From Pseudoduganella plicata (GTDB lineage Bacteria > Pseudomonadota > Gammaproteobacteria > Burkholderiales > Burkholderiaceae_D): DNA of 64,000 nucleotides. Where the stretch lies: the NCBI RefSeq assembly GCF_004421005.1, contig NZ_CP038026.1, forward strand, positions 5,022,001 through 5,086,000. The letters run 5' to 3'. The translations under genes were made by a program, and so were the position numbers. Below the pieces are notes generated by a model. It made no database searches. It was given only the letters and a program-made list of their open reading frames with translations, and was not told the DNA's origin. Each line of letters begins with the position of its first letter. The stretch's first letter is position 1. Below, in pieces: positions 26,196 to 35,721 of the stretch.

Positions 26196-28223
26196 ATGCC
26201 AGCCGTCCATCCATCGCGCACGCCGATCAATGCCGCCATCCTTGCCGTCACGCTCGCGCTGAGCGCCAGTGCGGGCGCCGCACCGTTCACGATCAATGGC
26301 GCCGTCACCACGGGCCAGCTCCTGGGGCCGGGCAGCGGTCAGGTGGGTACGGTGAGCGCCGGCGCTTCGCTGACGACGACCGGCGGCACGGTGGCGGTGA
26401 CGATCTCCGGCAACGACGCGGTGCTGAACAACCTGGGCACGATCGAGCAGACCGGCTCGGGCCGCGCGATCCGCGACAACAAGGGCGTCACGGGCCTCGT
26501 CATCAACAACGCCAGCGGTGCGCTGATCCGCACCGCCGATGCGGACGTCATCCAGGTCAACGTAGCGACAGGCACCGCAACGCTGAACAACTACGGCACG
26601 CTGTTGTCCCAGAACGCATCGGCAGGCGGGGCGCAGGCCGTCGATTTCTCCGCCATGACGGGCGCGAACGCGATCAACAACTTTGCCGGCGGGACGATGA
26701 GCGCTTCCGAAGCCGACGCTGTACGGCCCGGCGCCAACGGCACGCTGTTCAATGCCGGCACGATCCGCTCGCTGACGGCAACGGGCGCCAGCAGCGACGG
26801 CATCGACGGCCAGGACAACTCGGGCATTCGCGTTACGAACGCCGCCACGGGCCTCGTCTCCGGCGCGCGCCACGGCATCACGGCGGAGCAGGCGTCCGCG
26901 GGCGTGGCGTTCACGCTGGCGGTGACGAATGCCAGCGGCGGCACGATCCGCGGTAACAGCGGTTCGGGCATCAACGTGGATGGCTTCAATGCGCGGCAGG
27001 TCGTCACGGTCGTCAACGACGGCGCGATCCTCGGCAACGGCGTGACCGGCGATGGCGACGGCGTCGATGTCGACGGCCTGGTCGATATCACCAACCGTGG
27101 CGTCATCCGCTCGCTGAACGCCTACAGCGATGCGGGCAGCGGCCCGGCATTCAGCGAAGGCATCTCGGCGGGCGGCGGCAAGATCGTCAACGCCGGCATC
27201 ATCGAGGGCCTGACGGCGGCAGGCAACCGCAACGCCGTGGGCCGCGGCATCACGCTGGCCGGCAACGACATCGCCAGCGGCCCGCTGGCGGGAACACGCG
27301 AGGGCCTGTACGGCAATACCACCATCGTCAACCAGGCCGGTGGCCTGATTCGGGGGCAAAGCGACGCGGCCATCTTCGCGACCGGCGCGGCCAGCGGCTT
27401 CACGGTAACGGTCAACAACCACGCCGGTGCGACCATCCAGGGCGGCGGCGCCCAACGTGCCGCGATCCAGGGCGGGGCGGACAATACGTTTATCTACAAC
27501 GCGGGAGCCATCGACGGCAGCAGCAGCGGCAAGGCCATCGCGCTGGGCGGCGGTGTCAACACCGTGACCGTCAATGGCGGCAACGCGAGCATCGTCGGCG
27601 CTATCGACGGCGGCAGCGGTGCGGCCAACACGATGATCGTCGACGCGGGCGCGGGCAACACGTTCGCCTATGCCGGCGCGATCTCGGGCTTCGCCAGCGT
27701 GGAGTTGCGCAGCGGCGCCATGACGCTGACCGGCCAGAGCACCTACACCGGCAGCACACTTCTCGGCGACGCCACCCTGACGCTGGTGGGCGCCAACCGC
27801 ATCGACGCGGCCAGCGCGCTGGTCATGGCAGGCGGCACGCTGGACCTGACGGGCGCCGCCGCCCAGACGTTCGCCAGCCTGGCGCTGACGGGCGACGCCA
27901 CCATCGTGCTGGGCCAGTCCGCACTCACCTTCAACGGCCTGGCGGCAGTCAGCGATGGCGCCAGCCTGACGGTGCTGGACGACGAGGGCACCCCAGGCTA
28001 CGCCTTCCGCCTGCTCGGCAACTACGCCGGCAACGCCACGTTCCTCGACCTGATGCGCGCCACGACAGTGGACGCGATGGCCGTCACGTACAGCTTCGAC
28101 GGTACCTACACCAACGTCCAGGCAGTACCGGAACCCGCCACGGCAGCCATGCTGCTGGGCGGCCTGGCCGTACTGACCAGCGTCGCCCGCCGCCGCAAAG
28201 CTCGCTCGATGACGGGACAATAA
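26196..28223 (+). CDS. Secreted beta-helix-like repeat protein with PEP-CTERM anchor
   Basis: A 675-residue protein with a signal peptide (ending SASAGAAP). The body (about 30-600) is Gly/Ala/Asn/Thr-rich with recurring NxGxIxG and VNxAGG patterns such as GTLFNAGTIRSL, GKIVNAGIIEGL and TTIVNQAGGLI. That pattern is the mark of a right-handed beta-helix passenger, as in autotransporter adhesins. There is no C-terminal beta-barrel. Instead it ends AVPEPATAAMLLGGLAVL with basic ARRRKAR, a PEP-CTERM sorting signal read by an exosortase. The likely role is a surface or exopolysaccharide-linked structural protein. A CAGGAG Shine-Dalgarno precedes the ATG. Confidence 0.82.
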   Translation: MPAVHPSRTPINAAILAVTLALSASAGAAPFTINGAVTTGQLLGPGSGQVGTVSAGASLTTTGGTVAVTISGNDAVLNNLGTIEQTGSGRAIRDNKGVTGLVINNASGALIRTADADVIQVNVATGTATLNNYGTLLSQNASAGGAQAVDFSAMTGANAINNFAGGTMSASEADAVRPGANGTLFNAGTIRSLTATGASSDGIDGQDNSGIRVTNAATGLVSGARHGITAEQASAGVAFTLAVTNASGGTIRGNSGSGINVDGFNARQVVTVVNDGAILGNGVTGDGDGVDVDGLVDITNRGVIRSLNAYSDAGSGPAFSEGISAGGGKIVNAGIIEGLTAAGNRNAVGRGITLAGNDIASGPLAGTREGLYGNTTIVNQAGGLIRGQSDAAIFATGAASGFTVTVNNHAGATIQGGGAQRAAIQGGADNTFIYNAGAIDGSSSGKAIALGGGVNTVTVNGGNASIVGAIDGGSGAANTMIVDAGAGNTFAYAGAISGFASVELRSGAMTLTGQSTYTGSTLLGDATLTLVGANRIDAASALVMAGGTLDLTGAAAQTFASLALTGDATIVLGQSALTFNGLAAVSDGASLTVLDDEGTPGYAFRLLGNYAGNATFLDLMRATTVDAMAVTYSFDGTYTNVQAVPEPATAAMLLGGLAVLTSVARRRKARSMTGQ

Positions 28224-28241
28224 TTGTTCCACCGAAAAAAC

Positions 28242-28271
28242 TTGGTACTCAACGGCGATCCTTGCTATAAT
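28242..28271 (+). promoter_or_regulatory. Promoter of tRNA-Ser
   Basis: TTGGTA at 28242-28247 and a perfect TATAAT at 28266-28271 are separated by 18 bp and end 35 bp before the mature tRNA 5' end. Spacing and position fit a sigma-70 stable-RNA promoter. Confidence 0.7.
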
Positions 28272-28306
28272 CTGCGCCTCTCGCAAGGCGGGAGCAGCAG
28301 CATGCA

Positions 28307-28397
28307 GGAGAGATGGATGAGTGGTTTAAGTCGCACGCCTGGAAAGCGTGTGTAGGTTCATAGCCTACCGGGGGTTCGAATCCCCCTCTCTCCGCCA
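28307..28397 (+). tRNA. tRNA-Ser (GGA)
   Basis: A 91-nt class II tRNA: acceptor GGAGAGA / TCTCTCC, D-arm GATGAGTGGTTTAAGTC, anticodon stem GCACGCC with loop CTGGAAA (GGA anticodon), a long variable arm GTAGGTTCATAGCCTAC, T-arm GGGGGTTCGAATCCCCC and encoded G-CCA end. Confidence 0.97.
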
Positions 28398-28403
28398 GGA
28401 ACA

Positions 28404-28445
28404 CAAATGTAAAAAAGCCACCCTCGGGTGGCTTTTTTACATTTG
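28404..28445. terminator. Terminator of tRNA-Ser, 19-bp perfect palindrome
   Basis: Arms CAAATGTAAAAAAGCCACC and GGTGGCTTTTTTACATTTG flank loop CTCG. The GC-rich inner stem followed by six T is a strong intrinsic terminator seven bases past the tRNA CCA. Symmetry makes it bidirectional. Confidence 0.9.
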
Positions 28446-28450
28446 TTTCA

Positions 28451-28498
28451 TGGCGGAGAGAAGGAGAGCCCCTGCGGGCTCTCCGCGGGGGATTCGAA
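28451..28498 (-). repeat. Inverted, interrupted copy of the tRNA-Ser 3' end
   Basis: On the minus strand TTCGAATCCCCC (28498-28487) and CTCTCCGCCA (28460-28451) match the T-arm and acceptor/CCA end of the adjacent tRNA-Ser. A 26-nt segment, mostly a GGAGAGCCC-CTGC-GGGCTCTCC hairpin, splits them. It is a remnant of a tRNA copy or of an attachment-site event. Confidence 0.55.
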
Positions 28499-28852
28499 GA
28501 CTCGCGCCTACCAGCGCGGGGCTCTCCGAATCGCCCATTTGTCGTTGGGGAGCGATTGTCCGCTGCGCGGGCAATCGCTTCCCAACGGCGCCGCGCGCCA
28601 AGGGCGCGCGCAGTAACCCATTCAAAACCACGCCCGCGACCTCGCGTCCCAAAACCCTGCAACGATCAACGCGACGTTGCTGGCGACCACCGGAACGCGC
28701 CACGCCAACGCCACCGCGCCTTTGCGACCAACCGCCGCAAAGGCGCAGTTGACCCTAAAAAGACGCTGCAAGTTAAACAACGCCTCCGCCGGATTCAGGG
28801 TGGTCCGCTACCGTAGGCAACCTGAGCGATACGGCCGCAATGGCGCCTTAAG
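28499..28852. other. Non-coding stretch without recognised function
   Basis: GC-rich sequence between the tRNA-Ser region and the 3' end of the heparinase-like gene. It has short hairpins such as GGGAGCGATTG / CAATCGCTTCC and GCGCGC runs. Frames here lack Shine-Dalgarno sites and protein-like composition; no gene is supported. Confidence 0.5.
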
Positions 28853-31587
28853 CTACTCGGCAATCTGAACCGTCCCTTTGTCGAAACGCAGCGCAGCAGT
28901 GCCCCGCGTCACAGTCATCTGTTGTTTGACCCCATAGGTAACAGGCGTATTATCCTTGTCGGCGCAATTCTCCAGTATGACCGTCATGCCCCAGTATTCT
29001 GTCCACGCTGCCTTAGTCTTGTATTCATAGTGATACTGGTTCGACGCTGGGTAGGGAAGGGGACAGGGCCTAACGCACCGGCCAGTCCATGTTGCGTAAC
29101 ACAAACAAACGATGAAGGGGGTTCGTCGTCCGCTGGGACGGCACCCGCTTTTTTGGAACGGAAAACCTGGAACTTCCCCGATCCGAGCTCCCCTTTCATC
29201 CTTGAAATTTCCCTGGGTGTATGGAAATTCACGGCCCAGTAACGCGGTTTATCACTCTCCGCATAATCGTAAATCACAGCAATGCCCAGCTTCCGATTGT
29301 AGGCAACCGTGCGAATCGCGGACTTAAGCCTGGATTCCCAGAAAGGGTAATCGGCGATGCGTTGTTGATATGCGGAAGTTGCATCCCCGGTAGTAACGGT
29401 CCAGCCCGTGTCACTCGTGTAGTAGTTTGTGAGCCTGCCGACGGTTCGCATCGAAGCTTCAGGGATACCGAATCTGGTCGTATCTTTTGGTTCTGCCTGG
29501 CCCATCCCATCGTCATAAGTCAGTGCGTTCTTGTAGCGCGTAGCGCGACGGAGCAGTGCTTTTTTTTCACTTGGAACATTTTCGTCACCTGTGCCATATT
29601 CCCCACTGGAGATGAAAATTGGAGAGCCTTTGGAAACAAAAGCAAAGCCATTATTGTCGCCATGGTTATGGTTGTAGGTGCCTAGCCGGCTTGATCGGAA
29701 ATAAAGACTAGAGCGGTCGGGGTTCGCGGTGTCCGAATGCATTGCAACCAGTCCGGCATCTTCAAATAAATATGAATTCGGTAACTCTGGGGTTTCGGCG
29801 GTGCCGGGCGGCACGGAAAGGCCGAACATAAAGAAGTTGAAGAAACGCAGTTGCGTGTTGTCCCCGATTTCCAACTTGGGAGAATTATCTCTGTAATACC
29901 ATTCATCAATCGGTTTTCCCGTCACGTGCGCGTATAGCCGATAAGAGTTCCAGGCGTACGAATAATAGTTATCGGTTCTCTCCGCTGAGTCGCCAAACGG
30001 GCTACCCAGCAGCGTGTCTTTCTCCCGTGTTCGTGGCGTGAATGCGATGAAATTGTCATGGAACTTGTGAAGTGCCGGCGTATTGCCCAGATCTATGTCT
30101 GCCAGCAGCTTGAACGCAGCCAGCGTGCGGCTGTAAACATCCAAGGTCATCCAGCCATAATAGGTACTGTTGCCGAAAGCACTGTCGTCACCGCTACCCC
30201 ATGGGGCAAGTGTCGTAACAGCGCGGTCCCAGGCTTGCGACAGCATTGTCCCATCCGGGTCGACCTTGAAGCCATCCAGGTCCATGCCGCTGGTGTACAT
30301 CAGTGCCTCAGCAAGATAAAGCGCGCCAGTCAATCCGTGGGAATCGTAAGGATTTTCCTGGAGGTTCGGTAATAGCTCAAATTTCTTGTCGTAGTGGTCA
30401 ATCGCCAGCTTCATCCTTGCCACAATTGCCTGAGCGATTGGTACGCTCTGCTTTTTCTCGGCAGCCGTCATGTCCGCGTAAAGCAAGTCCAGCGCACGGG
30501 CCAGAGTCAAGTAAATCTCACGATTGGCCTGGTCTCCTTCGGTGGTTTCGCCGGTTGGCCCGTCTCCCGATACGTCCCAGGCGGCCATCGCCAACATCCG
30601 CTTCAGAGCAGCGTCGCGATATGTCGAGTCTTTGGTGATGACGGCGGCGATGGCGATGCGTTCCAACGGCCTTGTCGCTGTTATGGTTGCGTTAGTCCTG
30701 CCTGTGCCACTCATTCCTGTATTAGGTTCGGGCGGTAAGGTGGATATATCTTTCTCCGCCAAGGCAGTGGTGAGCAGGCGGTCATAAAGGGTCTCTAAAT
30801 GCCCGCCTCCCAATTTGCTTCTAATAGTCGTGAAGCTGACCGGGGTACCGTTATTCTCGCGCGGCACAATACGCGGATGCTGTTTTTGGCGAACAGTTGC
30901 GGTAACAGTCGCGGCGCTGGGATAACTGTCCAGCTCAGCGCCCAAATACTCGAATTTTCGGGTTTGGGTCCGGTCACCGTATCCTGCTCTGGCAAATACC
31001 ACTGTCCAGGTGTATACCCCCGTTTTTGTCAGCGGCTGGTCCAGCAAGAGCCGCGGTATGGACACGGATTGGCGGTCCACGATCTTATTGCCGTCGGGAT
31101 CGACCAGCGTGAACGACATGCTGTATTCTTTTAAACTGTCGGCTTGCGGCCAGACAAATACCGGATGCTCGACCCGTACCGTCGCGCAATGCCGAGGTTC
31201 GACCCGTGGATAATAGTGTGTCGGAACCGGCTCTCTGGGGTCGCAGCCCGCCGTGTACCGTTCCTTGATAAACTCCCCGGTCAGCGCACTTCCGTACCGG
31301 AAATTCAGCGTCTTCACACCCCCATCGGACGTCCGCAAAGTGTAGGTAACCGCCAATGCCGAACCTTGCTCAGGTACGATCACACTTACTAAGGATCCCG
31401 TGACTGGCGCTCCGTCCAGAGTGACGCTTACGCCAGGCGTAACGGACCACTCCAGTTTTATCGACTGCTTTGGTACCACCGTTGGCAGACCATCGGCCCG
31501 GCCGTTGGAAGTAAAGGAATTTATACCGGCGTAACAGCTCATCGACAGCACAGACAGCGATACTGCGGCTGCGGTCTTTATTAACAT
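28853..31587 (-). CDS. Heparinase II/III-like polysaccharide lyase, 3' end frameshifted
   Basis: The ATG at 31587 follows GGAGA and starts a signal peptide (ending CYAGINS) and a protein of about 900 residues. An N-terminal beta-sandwich region leads to an alpha-toroid domain (ENPYDSHGLTGALYLAEALM) and a C-terminal beta domain with NHNHGDNNGFAFVSKGSP, the heparinase II/III hallmark with its His/Asn residues. Such enzymes cleave uronate-containing polysaccharides; the substrate here is unknown. The main frame stops at 28984, but a frame one base away, entering near 29060-29125, continues with EYKTKAAWTEYWGMTVILEN to TVQIAE at 28853. The 3' end is therefore probably broken. GC content is visibly lower than in flanking genes, suggesting acquisition. 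It is divergent from the transporter gene. Confidence 0.68.
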
Positions 31588-31953
31588 GGGTTCTCCATAA
31601 TTTAGGAAGGCGAACGCTCTGAGTCTAGTCTGCGACCACACCAAGACTAAGCAAAAGTGAGCGGAAAATGGGGTATGCCTGGACGGAACGTCGTAAGCTC
31701 CAATCGCCGAGACGATAACGAATCCTCCCAGCCGCCGACGATTATATATTGATAATAATACACTTGTGAGCAATTTCGCTCGCTGGCGTGTGCTACGGAA
31801 GACATTTTCGGTCAGTGCCTCCACCCGAGCCAAGGCCCGCAGAGAGAGAGATGCCGGCGCAGCATTACTTTATCGACGCATGCGGCCGTGGAGACCCCAA
31901 CCTGTCCGCAAATAACTGTGCTAATGTCACGCAACCTTAATGATTGCGCTACC
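31588..31953. other. Divergent intergenic region of low GC
   Basis: AT-rich sequence between the heparinase-like gene (minus) and the MFS transporter (plus), including a TATATATTGATAATAATACA tract at 31744-31763. It must hold promoters for both strands. No gene is supported here; longer upstream extensions of both neighbours lack start signals. Confidence 0.45.
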
Positions 31954-33216
31954 ATGCCAAAATTCCTAGCCAACACCCTCCGCTGGCAAATGATCACCCT
32001 GATCATGCTAGGCGCAGTCATCAACTACCTCACCCGCAGCACCCTGGCAGTAGCGGCCCCCACGCTGCTGCAAGAGCTCCAGATAACCACCCAGGAATAC
32101 TCATACATCACGGCAGCCTTCCAGGCGACGATCATGCTGCAACCGCTGTGCGGCTACCTGCTTGACGTGATCGGCCTGAAACTGGGCTTCGCCATCTTCG
32201 CCACCGCCTGGTCGATCATCTGCATGCTGCACGGCCTGGCGACGAACTGGCAGATGCTGGCGGTGCTGCGCGGTGCGCTGGGACTGGCCGAAGGCTCGGC
32301 GAATCCCGCCGGGATGAAGGCGGTGTCGGAGTGGTTTCCCGCCAGGGAGCGGGGCATGGCGGGCGGGATCTACAACGTGGGCGCGTCGTTCGGGTCGATG
32401 CTGGCGCCGCCGCTGGTCGTGTGGGCCATCCTGTACTACAACTGGCAGTCGGCGTTCGTCATCACGGGGGCGCTCGGTCTGATCTGGGTCGCGGCGTGGC
32501 TGCTGCTGTATGACGCGCCGAAGAAACACCGGCGGCTGTCGCTTGATGAGGCGCGGCATATCACGGCCGGGCAGGAGGCGCATCTGCAGGGCGACGGCAC
32601 CCGCCCGTCCATCCTCAGCGTGCTTAAAATGCGCAATTTCTGGGGCATCGCGTTGCCGCGCTTCCTGGCCGATCCGGCGTGGGGCACGCTGTCGTTCTGG
32701 GTCCCGCTGTACCTGACGACTGTGCGTCACTTCGACCTGGCGCAGATCGCCATGTTTGCGTGGCTGCCTTTCCTGGCGGCCGATCTGGGATGCCTGTTCG
32801 GACCCGTCGTCGTGCTGGCGTTGCAGAAGCGTGGCGTACGGCTGATCGATGCGCGCCGCGGTGCGTTCACGCTGGGCGCCTGCATGATGATGGGCGTCGC
32901 CTTTGTCGGCTTTGTCGACAGCCCGTATGCGGCCATCGCCTTGCTCAGCCTCGCCGGTTTTGCGCACCAGACGCTGTCCGTGACCGTCATCACGATGTCG
33001 TCCGACCTTTTCAGGCGCAACGAGGTGGCGACGGTTGCCGGCATGTGCGGCACCTTCGGCAACCTGGGCCTGCTGATCTTCTCGCTGCTGATCGGCGGCC
33101 TGATGGCCAGTGTCGGCTACACGCCATTCTTTGTCAGCCTGGCCGTGCTCGATCTCGTGGCCGCTGTGCTGCTGTGGACCCTCGTGCGCGAACCCCAACC
33201 TGCCGATACAAAATGA
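31954..33216 (+). CDS. MFS transporter, hexuronate (ExuT)-like
   Basis: The start at 31954 (MPKFLANTLRW) is chosen from three in-frame ATGs because the first membrane helix begins soon after it. The 420-residue protein has 12 predicted helices. It resembles anion:cation symporters of the ExuT/GudP group: NYLTRSTLAVAAPTLLQEL in helix 1, LRGALGLAEGSANPAGMKAVSEWFP in the first half and ERGMAGGIYNVGAS before helix 5. These proteins take up galacturonate, glucuronate or aldohexarates. Its stop overlaps the start of the GH43 gene (ATGA), and the locus carries pectin and uronate lyases, so uronic acid uptake is a reasonable inference. Confidence 0.8.
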   Translation: MPKFLANTLRWQMITLIMLGAVINYLTRSTLAVAAPTLLQELQITTQEYSYITAAFQATIMLQPLCGYLLDVIGLKLGFAIFATAWSIICMLHGLATNWQMLAVLRGALGLAEGSANPAGMKAVSEWFPARERGMAGGIYNVGASFGSMLAPPLVVWAILYYNWQSAFVITGALGLIWVAAWLLLYDAPKKHRRLSLDEARHITAGQEAHLQGDGTRPSILSVLKMRNFWGIALPRFLADPAWGTLSFWVPLYLTTVRHFDLAQIAMFAWLPFLAADLGCLFGPVVVLALQKRGVRLIDARRGAFTLGACMMMGVAFVGFVDSPYAAIALLSLAGFAHQTLSVTVITMSSDLFRRNEVATVAGMCGTFGNLGLLIFSLLIGGLMASVGYTPFFVSLAVLDLVAAVLLWTLVREPQPADTK

Positions 33217-34844
33217 TCCAGAACCCCATCCTGCGCGGTTTCAATCCCGACCCGTCCATCGTCCGCGTGGGCGACGATTACTACATCGCCACGTCGACCT
33301 TCGAGTGGTATCCCGGCGTGCAGATCCACCACTCGCGCGACCTGATGAACTGGCGTCTGCTGACGCGGCCCCTCACGCGCCCCAGCCAGCTCGATATGCT
33401 GGGTGTCCCGGATTCGTGCGGCGTGTGGGCGCCGTGCCTGACGCATGCGGACGGCCTGTTCTGGCTGATCTACACGGACGTCAAGCGCTACGGCTGCACG
33501 TCCACCGGCGGTGCCACGGGCAGCGCTTCGCTGCGCGACTTTCACAACTACCTCGTCACCAGCCCGGCGATCGACGGGCCATGGTCCGATCCGGTACACC
33601 TGAACAGCAGCGGCTTCGATCCGTCGCTGTTCCATGACGACGACGGCCGCAAATACCTGCTCAACCAGCTGTGGGACCACCGCCCCGGCGGCAACCGCTT
33701 CGCCGGGATCGTCCTGCAGGAATACTCCGTGGCGGAGCGCCGGCTGGTCGGCCAGCGCCAGAATATCTTCCAGGGCACGGCGCACGGGCTGACGGAAGCG
33801 CCGCATCTGTACCGACGGGACGGCTGGTATTACCTCCTCACGGCCGAAGGCGGCACGGGCTGGAACCACGGGGTGACGATGGCACGCTCGCGCCATCTGC
33901 ACGGTCCCTATGAACTGCATCCCGAGCAAACCATTCTTACCGCCCGCAATCGTCCCGATGCGCCATTGCAGCGCGCAGGCCACGCGGACCTGGTCGAGAC
34001 GCCGGACGGCCGCACGTACATGGTGTACCTGTGCGGCCGTCCGCTGCGCAATCGCGGCGCGTGCACATTGGGACGCGAGACGGCGGTCCAGCCGGTCGAG
34101 TGGGGCGACGATGGCTGGCTGCGCAAGACGGCGCCGCAGCTTCAGGCGCTGGCGCCGGGCTTGCCCGAGCATCCGTTCCCGTCCGCGCCGGAGCGGGAAG
34201 ACTTCGATGCGCCAATGCTGCCGGTGGATTTCCAGTGGCTGCGCACACCATGGCCGGAAGAGCTGTTCAGCCTGAGGGCGCGACCTGGTTACCTGCGCCT
34301 GGTCGGCCGCGAAAGCATTGGCAGCCAGTATCGCCAGGCACTGGTCGCGCGCCGCCAGCAGGCGCATTGCTACAGCGCCGGCACCGTCGTGGATTTCGAG
34401 CCCGAGCACTTCCAGCAGCAGGCGGGGCTGGTCTGCTACTACAACGCCAGCAAATTCCATTATCTCTACATCACGCACGACGAAACGCTCGGCAAACATC
34501 TGCGCGTGATGAGCAGCCTGCCAAACCACGTGCAGACGGATACGTTTACGGCACCGATCCCGCTGCCGTCCGGCGTGCCCGTGCAGCTGCGTGTCGAGGT
34601 GGACGAAGAACGCCTGCTGTTCGCTTACCGTCTTCCCGGGGGCGACTGGCAGAGGCTGGCGCAGCAGTTCGATGCCAGCATCCTGTCCGACGAAGCCAAC
34701 GCCCCCGGCCAGCCGAACTTCACGGGCGCGTTTGTCGGAATGGCCTGCCAGGACATGTCGGGCAGCGCTCTGCATGCCGACTTTGACTATTTCGACTATC
34801 GCGAGCGGCCATATTGTGTCGATGCAATGGAGCCGCCGACGTAG
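33213..34844 (+). CDS. GH43 beta-xylosidase-like enzyme (cytoplasmic)
   Basis: The ATG at 33213 overlaps the transporter stop. The 543-residue protein begins directly with MIQNPILRGFNPDPS, which carries the general-base Asp, and has no signal peptide. DDYYIATSTFEWYPGVQIHH, SGFDPSLFHDDDGRKY and TEAPHLYRRDGWYYLLTAEGG follow, the last with the catalytic Glu. After about residue 340 comes a C-terminal beta-sandwich (FQWLRTPWPEE, LVCYYNASKFHYLYIT) typical of the XynB subgroup. The reaction is release of xylose from xylo-oligosaccharides by family analogy. Coupling to the transporter means imported oligosaccharides are probably cut in the cytoplasm. Confidence 0.88.
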   Translation: MIQNPILRGFNPDPSIVRVGDDYYIATSTFEWYPGVQIHHSRDLMNWRLLTRPLTRPSQLDMLGVPDSCGVWAPCLTHADGLFWLIYTDVKRYGCTSTGGATGSASLRDFHNYLVTSPAIDGPWSDPVHLNSSGFDPSLFHDDDGRKYLLNQLWDHRPGGNRFAGIVLQEYSVAERRLVGQRQNIFQGTAHGLTEAPHLYRRDGWYYLLTAEGGTGWNHGVTMARSRHLHGPYELHPEQTILTARNRPDAPLQRAGHADLVETPDGRTYMVYLCGRPLRNRGACTLGRETAVQPVEWGDDGWLRKTAPQLQALAPGLPEHPFPSAPEREDFDAPMLPVDFQWLRTPWPEELFSLRARPGYLRLVGRESIGSQYRQALVARRQQAHCYSAGTVVDFEPEHFQQQAGLVCYYNASKFHYLYITHDETLGKHLRVMSSLPNHVQTDTFTAPIPLPSGVPVQLRVEVDEERLLFAYRLPGGDWQRLAQQFDASILSDEANAPGQPNFTGAFVGMACQDMSGSALHADFDYFDYRERPYCVDAMEPPT

Positions 34845-34866
34845 AAAAGGGCTCCCAAGGGAGCCC
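34845..34866 (-). terminator. Terminator of the protease operon (minus strand)
   Basis: On the minus strand GGGCTCCC and GGGAGCCC form a stem followed by TTTT. It lies 50 bp past the protease stop and just past the convergent GH43 stop. Confidence 0.7.
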
Positions 34867-34916
34867 CGGCCGGCGCAAGCGTATCAACCAGAGGCGCGCC
34901 AGCGCCAATCTGCGCA

Positions 34917-35696
34917 TCAGCAACCTTGCGCCGTGCACAGTGGCACGATATTGCTGCTGGTGAAGCGCGGGCCGTTGTACGTCTGGCCGAACGTGCCCGT
35001 GCAGGCAGCGCTCTGGTAGCCGTGCACCACGGAGTTGACGTAGTTGCCGTTGCGGTACTGGCGGATCCATGGGCCGCCGCTGGAACCGTACGTCATGTTG
35101 CAGCCCGTGTTCAGCACGGCGGCGCCGCCGCACGCCGCGCTGGCGCCGAAGCTTTCGGACGCGCACAGCTGCAGGGTCTGTCCGCTGCCGATGTTGCCGG
35201 GATAGCCGAGCGAGTGGTGGCTCTGCGTCGTGCCCCAATCCCACGAACGGCCCAGCCAGCCGGTGTAGTACGTCACGGGACGGCCTGCCGTATTGTTTCC
35301 AAGCTGAATCAGGCAGATGTCGGATGCGGTATCGCCGTTGTTGATCCAGCTGGCCGGAACGCGGGCCTGGACCCATGGGAACATGCCGTAGGGTGCGCTG
35401 CCGTTGTTGTACGCCGGCGCAAACGACCAGCCGTACGCCCAGGCGCCGGTGCCGCGGTTATAGCAGCAGTGCGCCGCCGTCACGATGATGTTATTGCCGC
35501 TGATGACAGAGGCGGAGCAGGTGCCGCTGTTGCTGAACAGCTTGCCGATAGCGCGTGGCGTGTTCGGATTGCCGGTCTCCTGATATTGGGTGTAGACGTC
35601 CGGCGTGCCGGCATAGGCTTGCGCCGACAGGCCCATGCAGACGGCAACAACGCTGGCGCGGAACAGTGGCTGGCCCAGGATAGGTTTCGTGATCAT
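34917..35696 (-). CDS. Secreted trypsin-like serine peptidase
   Basis: The ATG at 35696 follows AAAGGAG. The 259-residue product has a signal peptide (to about residue 29, AQAYA) and a chymotrypsin-fold protease with His76 (IVTAAHCC), Asp126 (TASDICLIQL) and Ser206 (MTYGSSGGPW). Several Cys pairs, including the adjacent CC after the catalytic His, suggest disulfides. It resembles extracellular S1-type endopeptidases. A 124-residue exported protein is encoded 25 bp upstream in the same operon, and a decayed second copy of the protease lies at 36713-37095. The substrate is unknown. Confidence 0.87.
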   Translation of the reverse strand: MITKPILGQPLFRASVVAVCMGLSAQAYAGTPDVYTQYQETGNPNTPRAIGKLFSNSGTCSASVISGNNIIVTAAHCCYNRGTGAWAYGWSFAPAYNNGSAPYGMFPWVQARVPASWINNGDTASDICLIQLGNNTAGRPVTYYTGWLGRSWDWGTTQSHHSLGYPGNIGSGQTLQLCASESFGASAACGGAAVLNTGCNMTYGSSGGPWIRQYRNGNYVNSVVHGYQSAACTGTFGQTYNGPRFTSSNIVPLCTAQGC

Positions 35697-35721
35697 TTTG
35701 TGACTCCTTTGATTGATGTGA

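Noticed and set aside
26118-28286. 722-codon open frame antisense to the PEP-CTERM protein gene
   Set aside because: Composition is Arg/Ala/Val/Asp-rich and repetitive, mirroring the sense repeats. There is no signal or domain, and the sense protein has both a signal peptide and a sorting tag.
28249-28662. Minus-strand frame over tRNA-Ser giving a GGFEPPVGY-type peptide
   Set aside because: This is the well-known false translation of a tRNA-Ser gene. It overlaps the tRNA and its terminator and has no ribosome-binding site.
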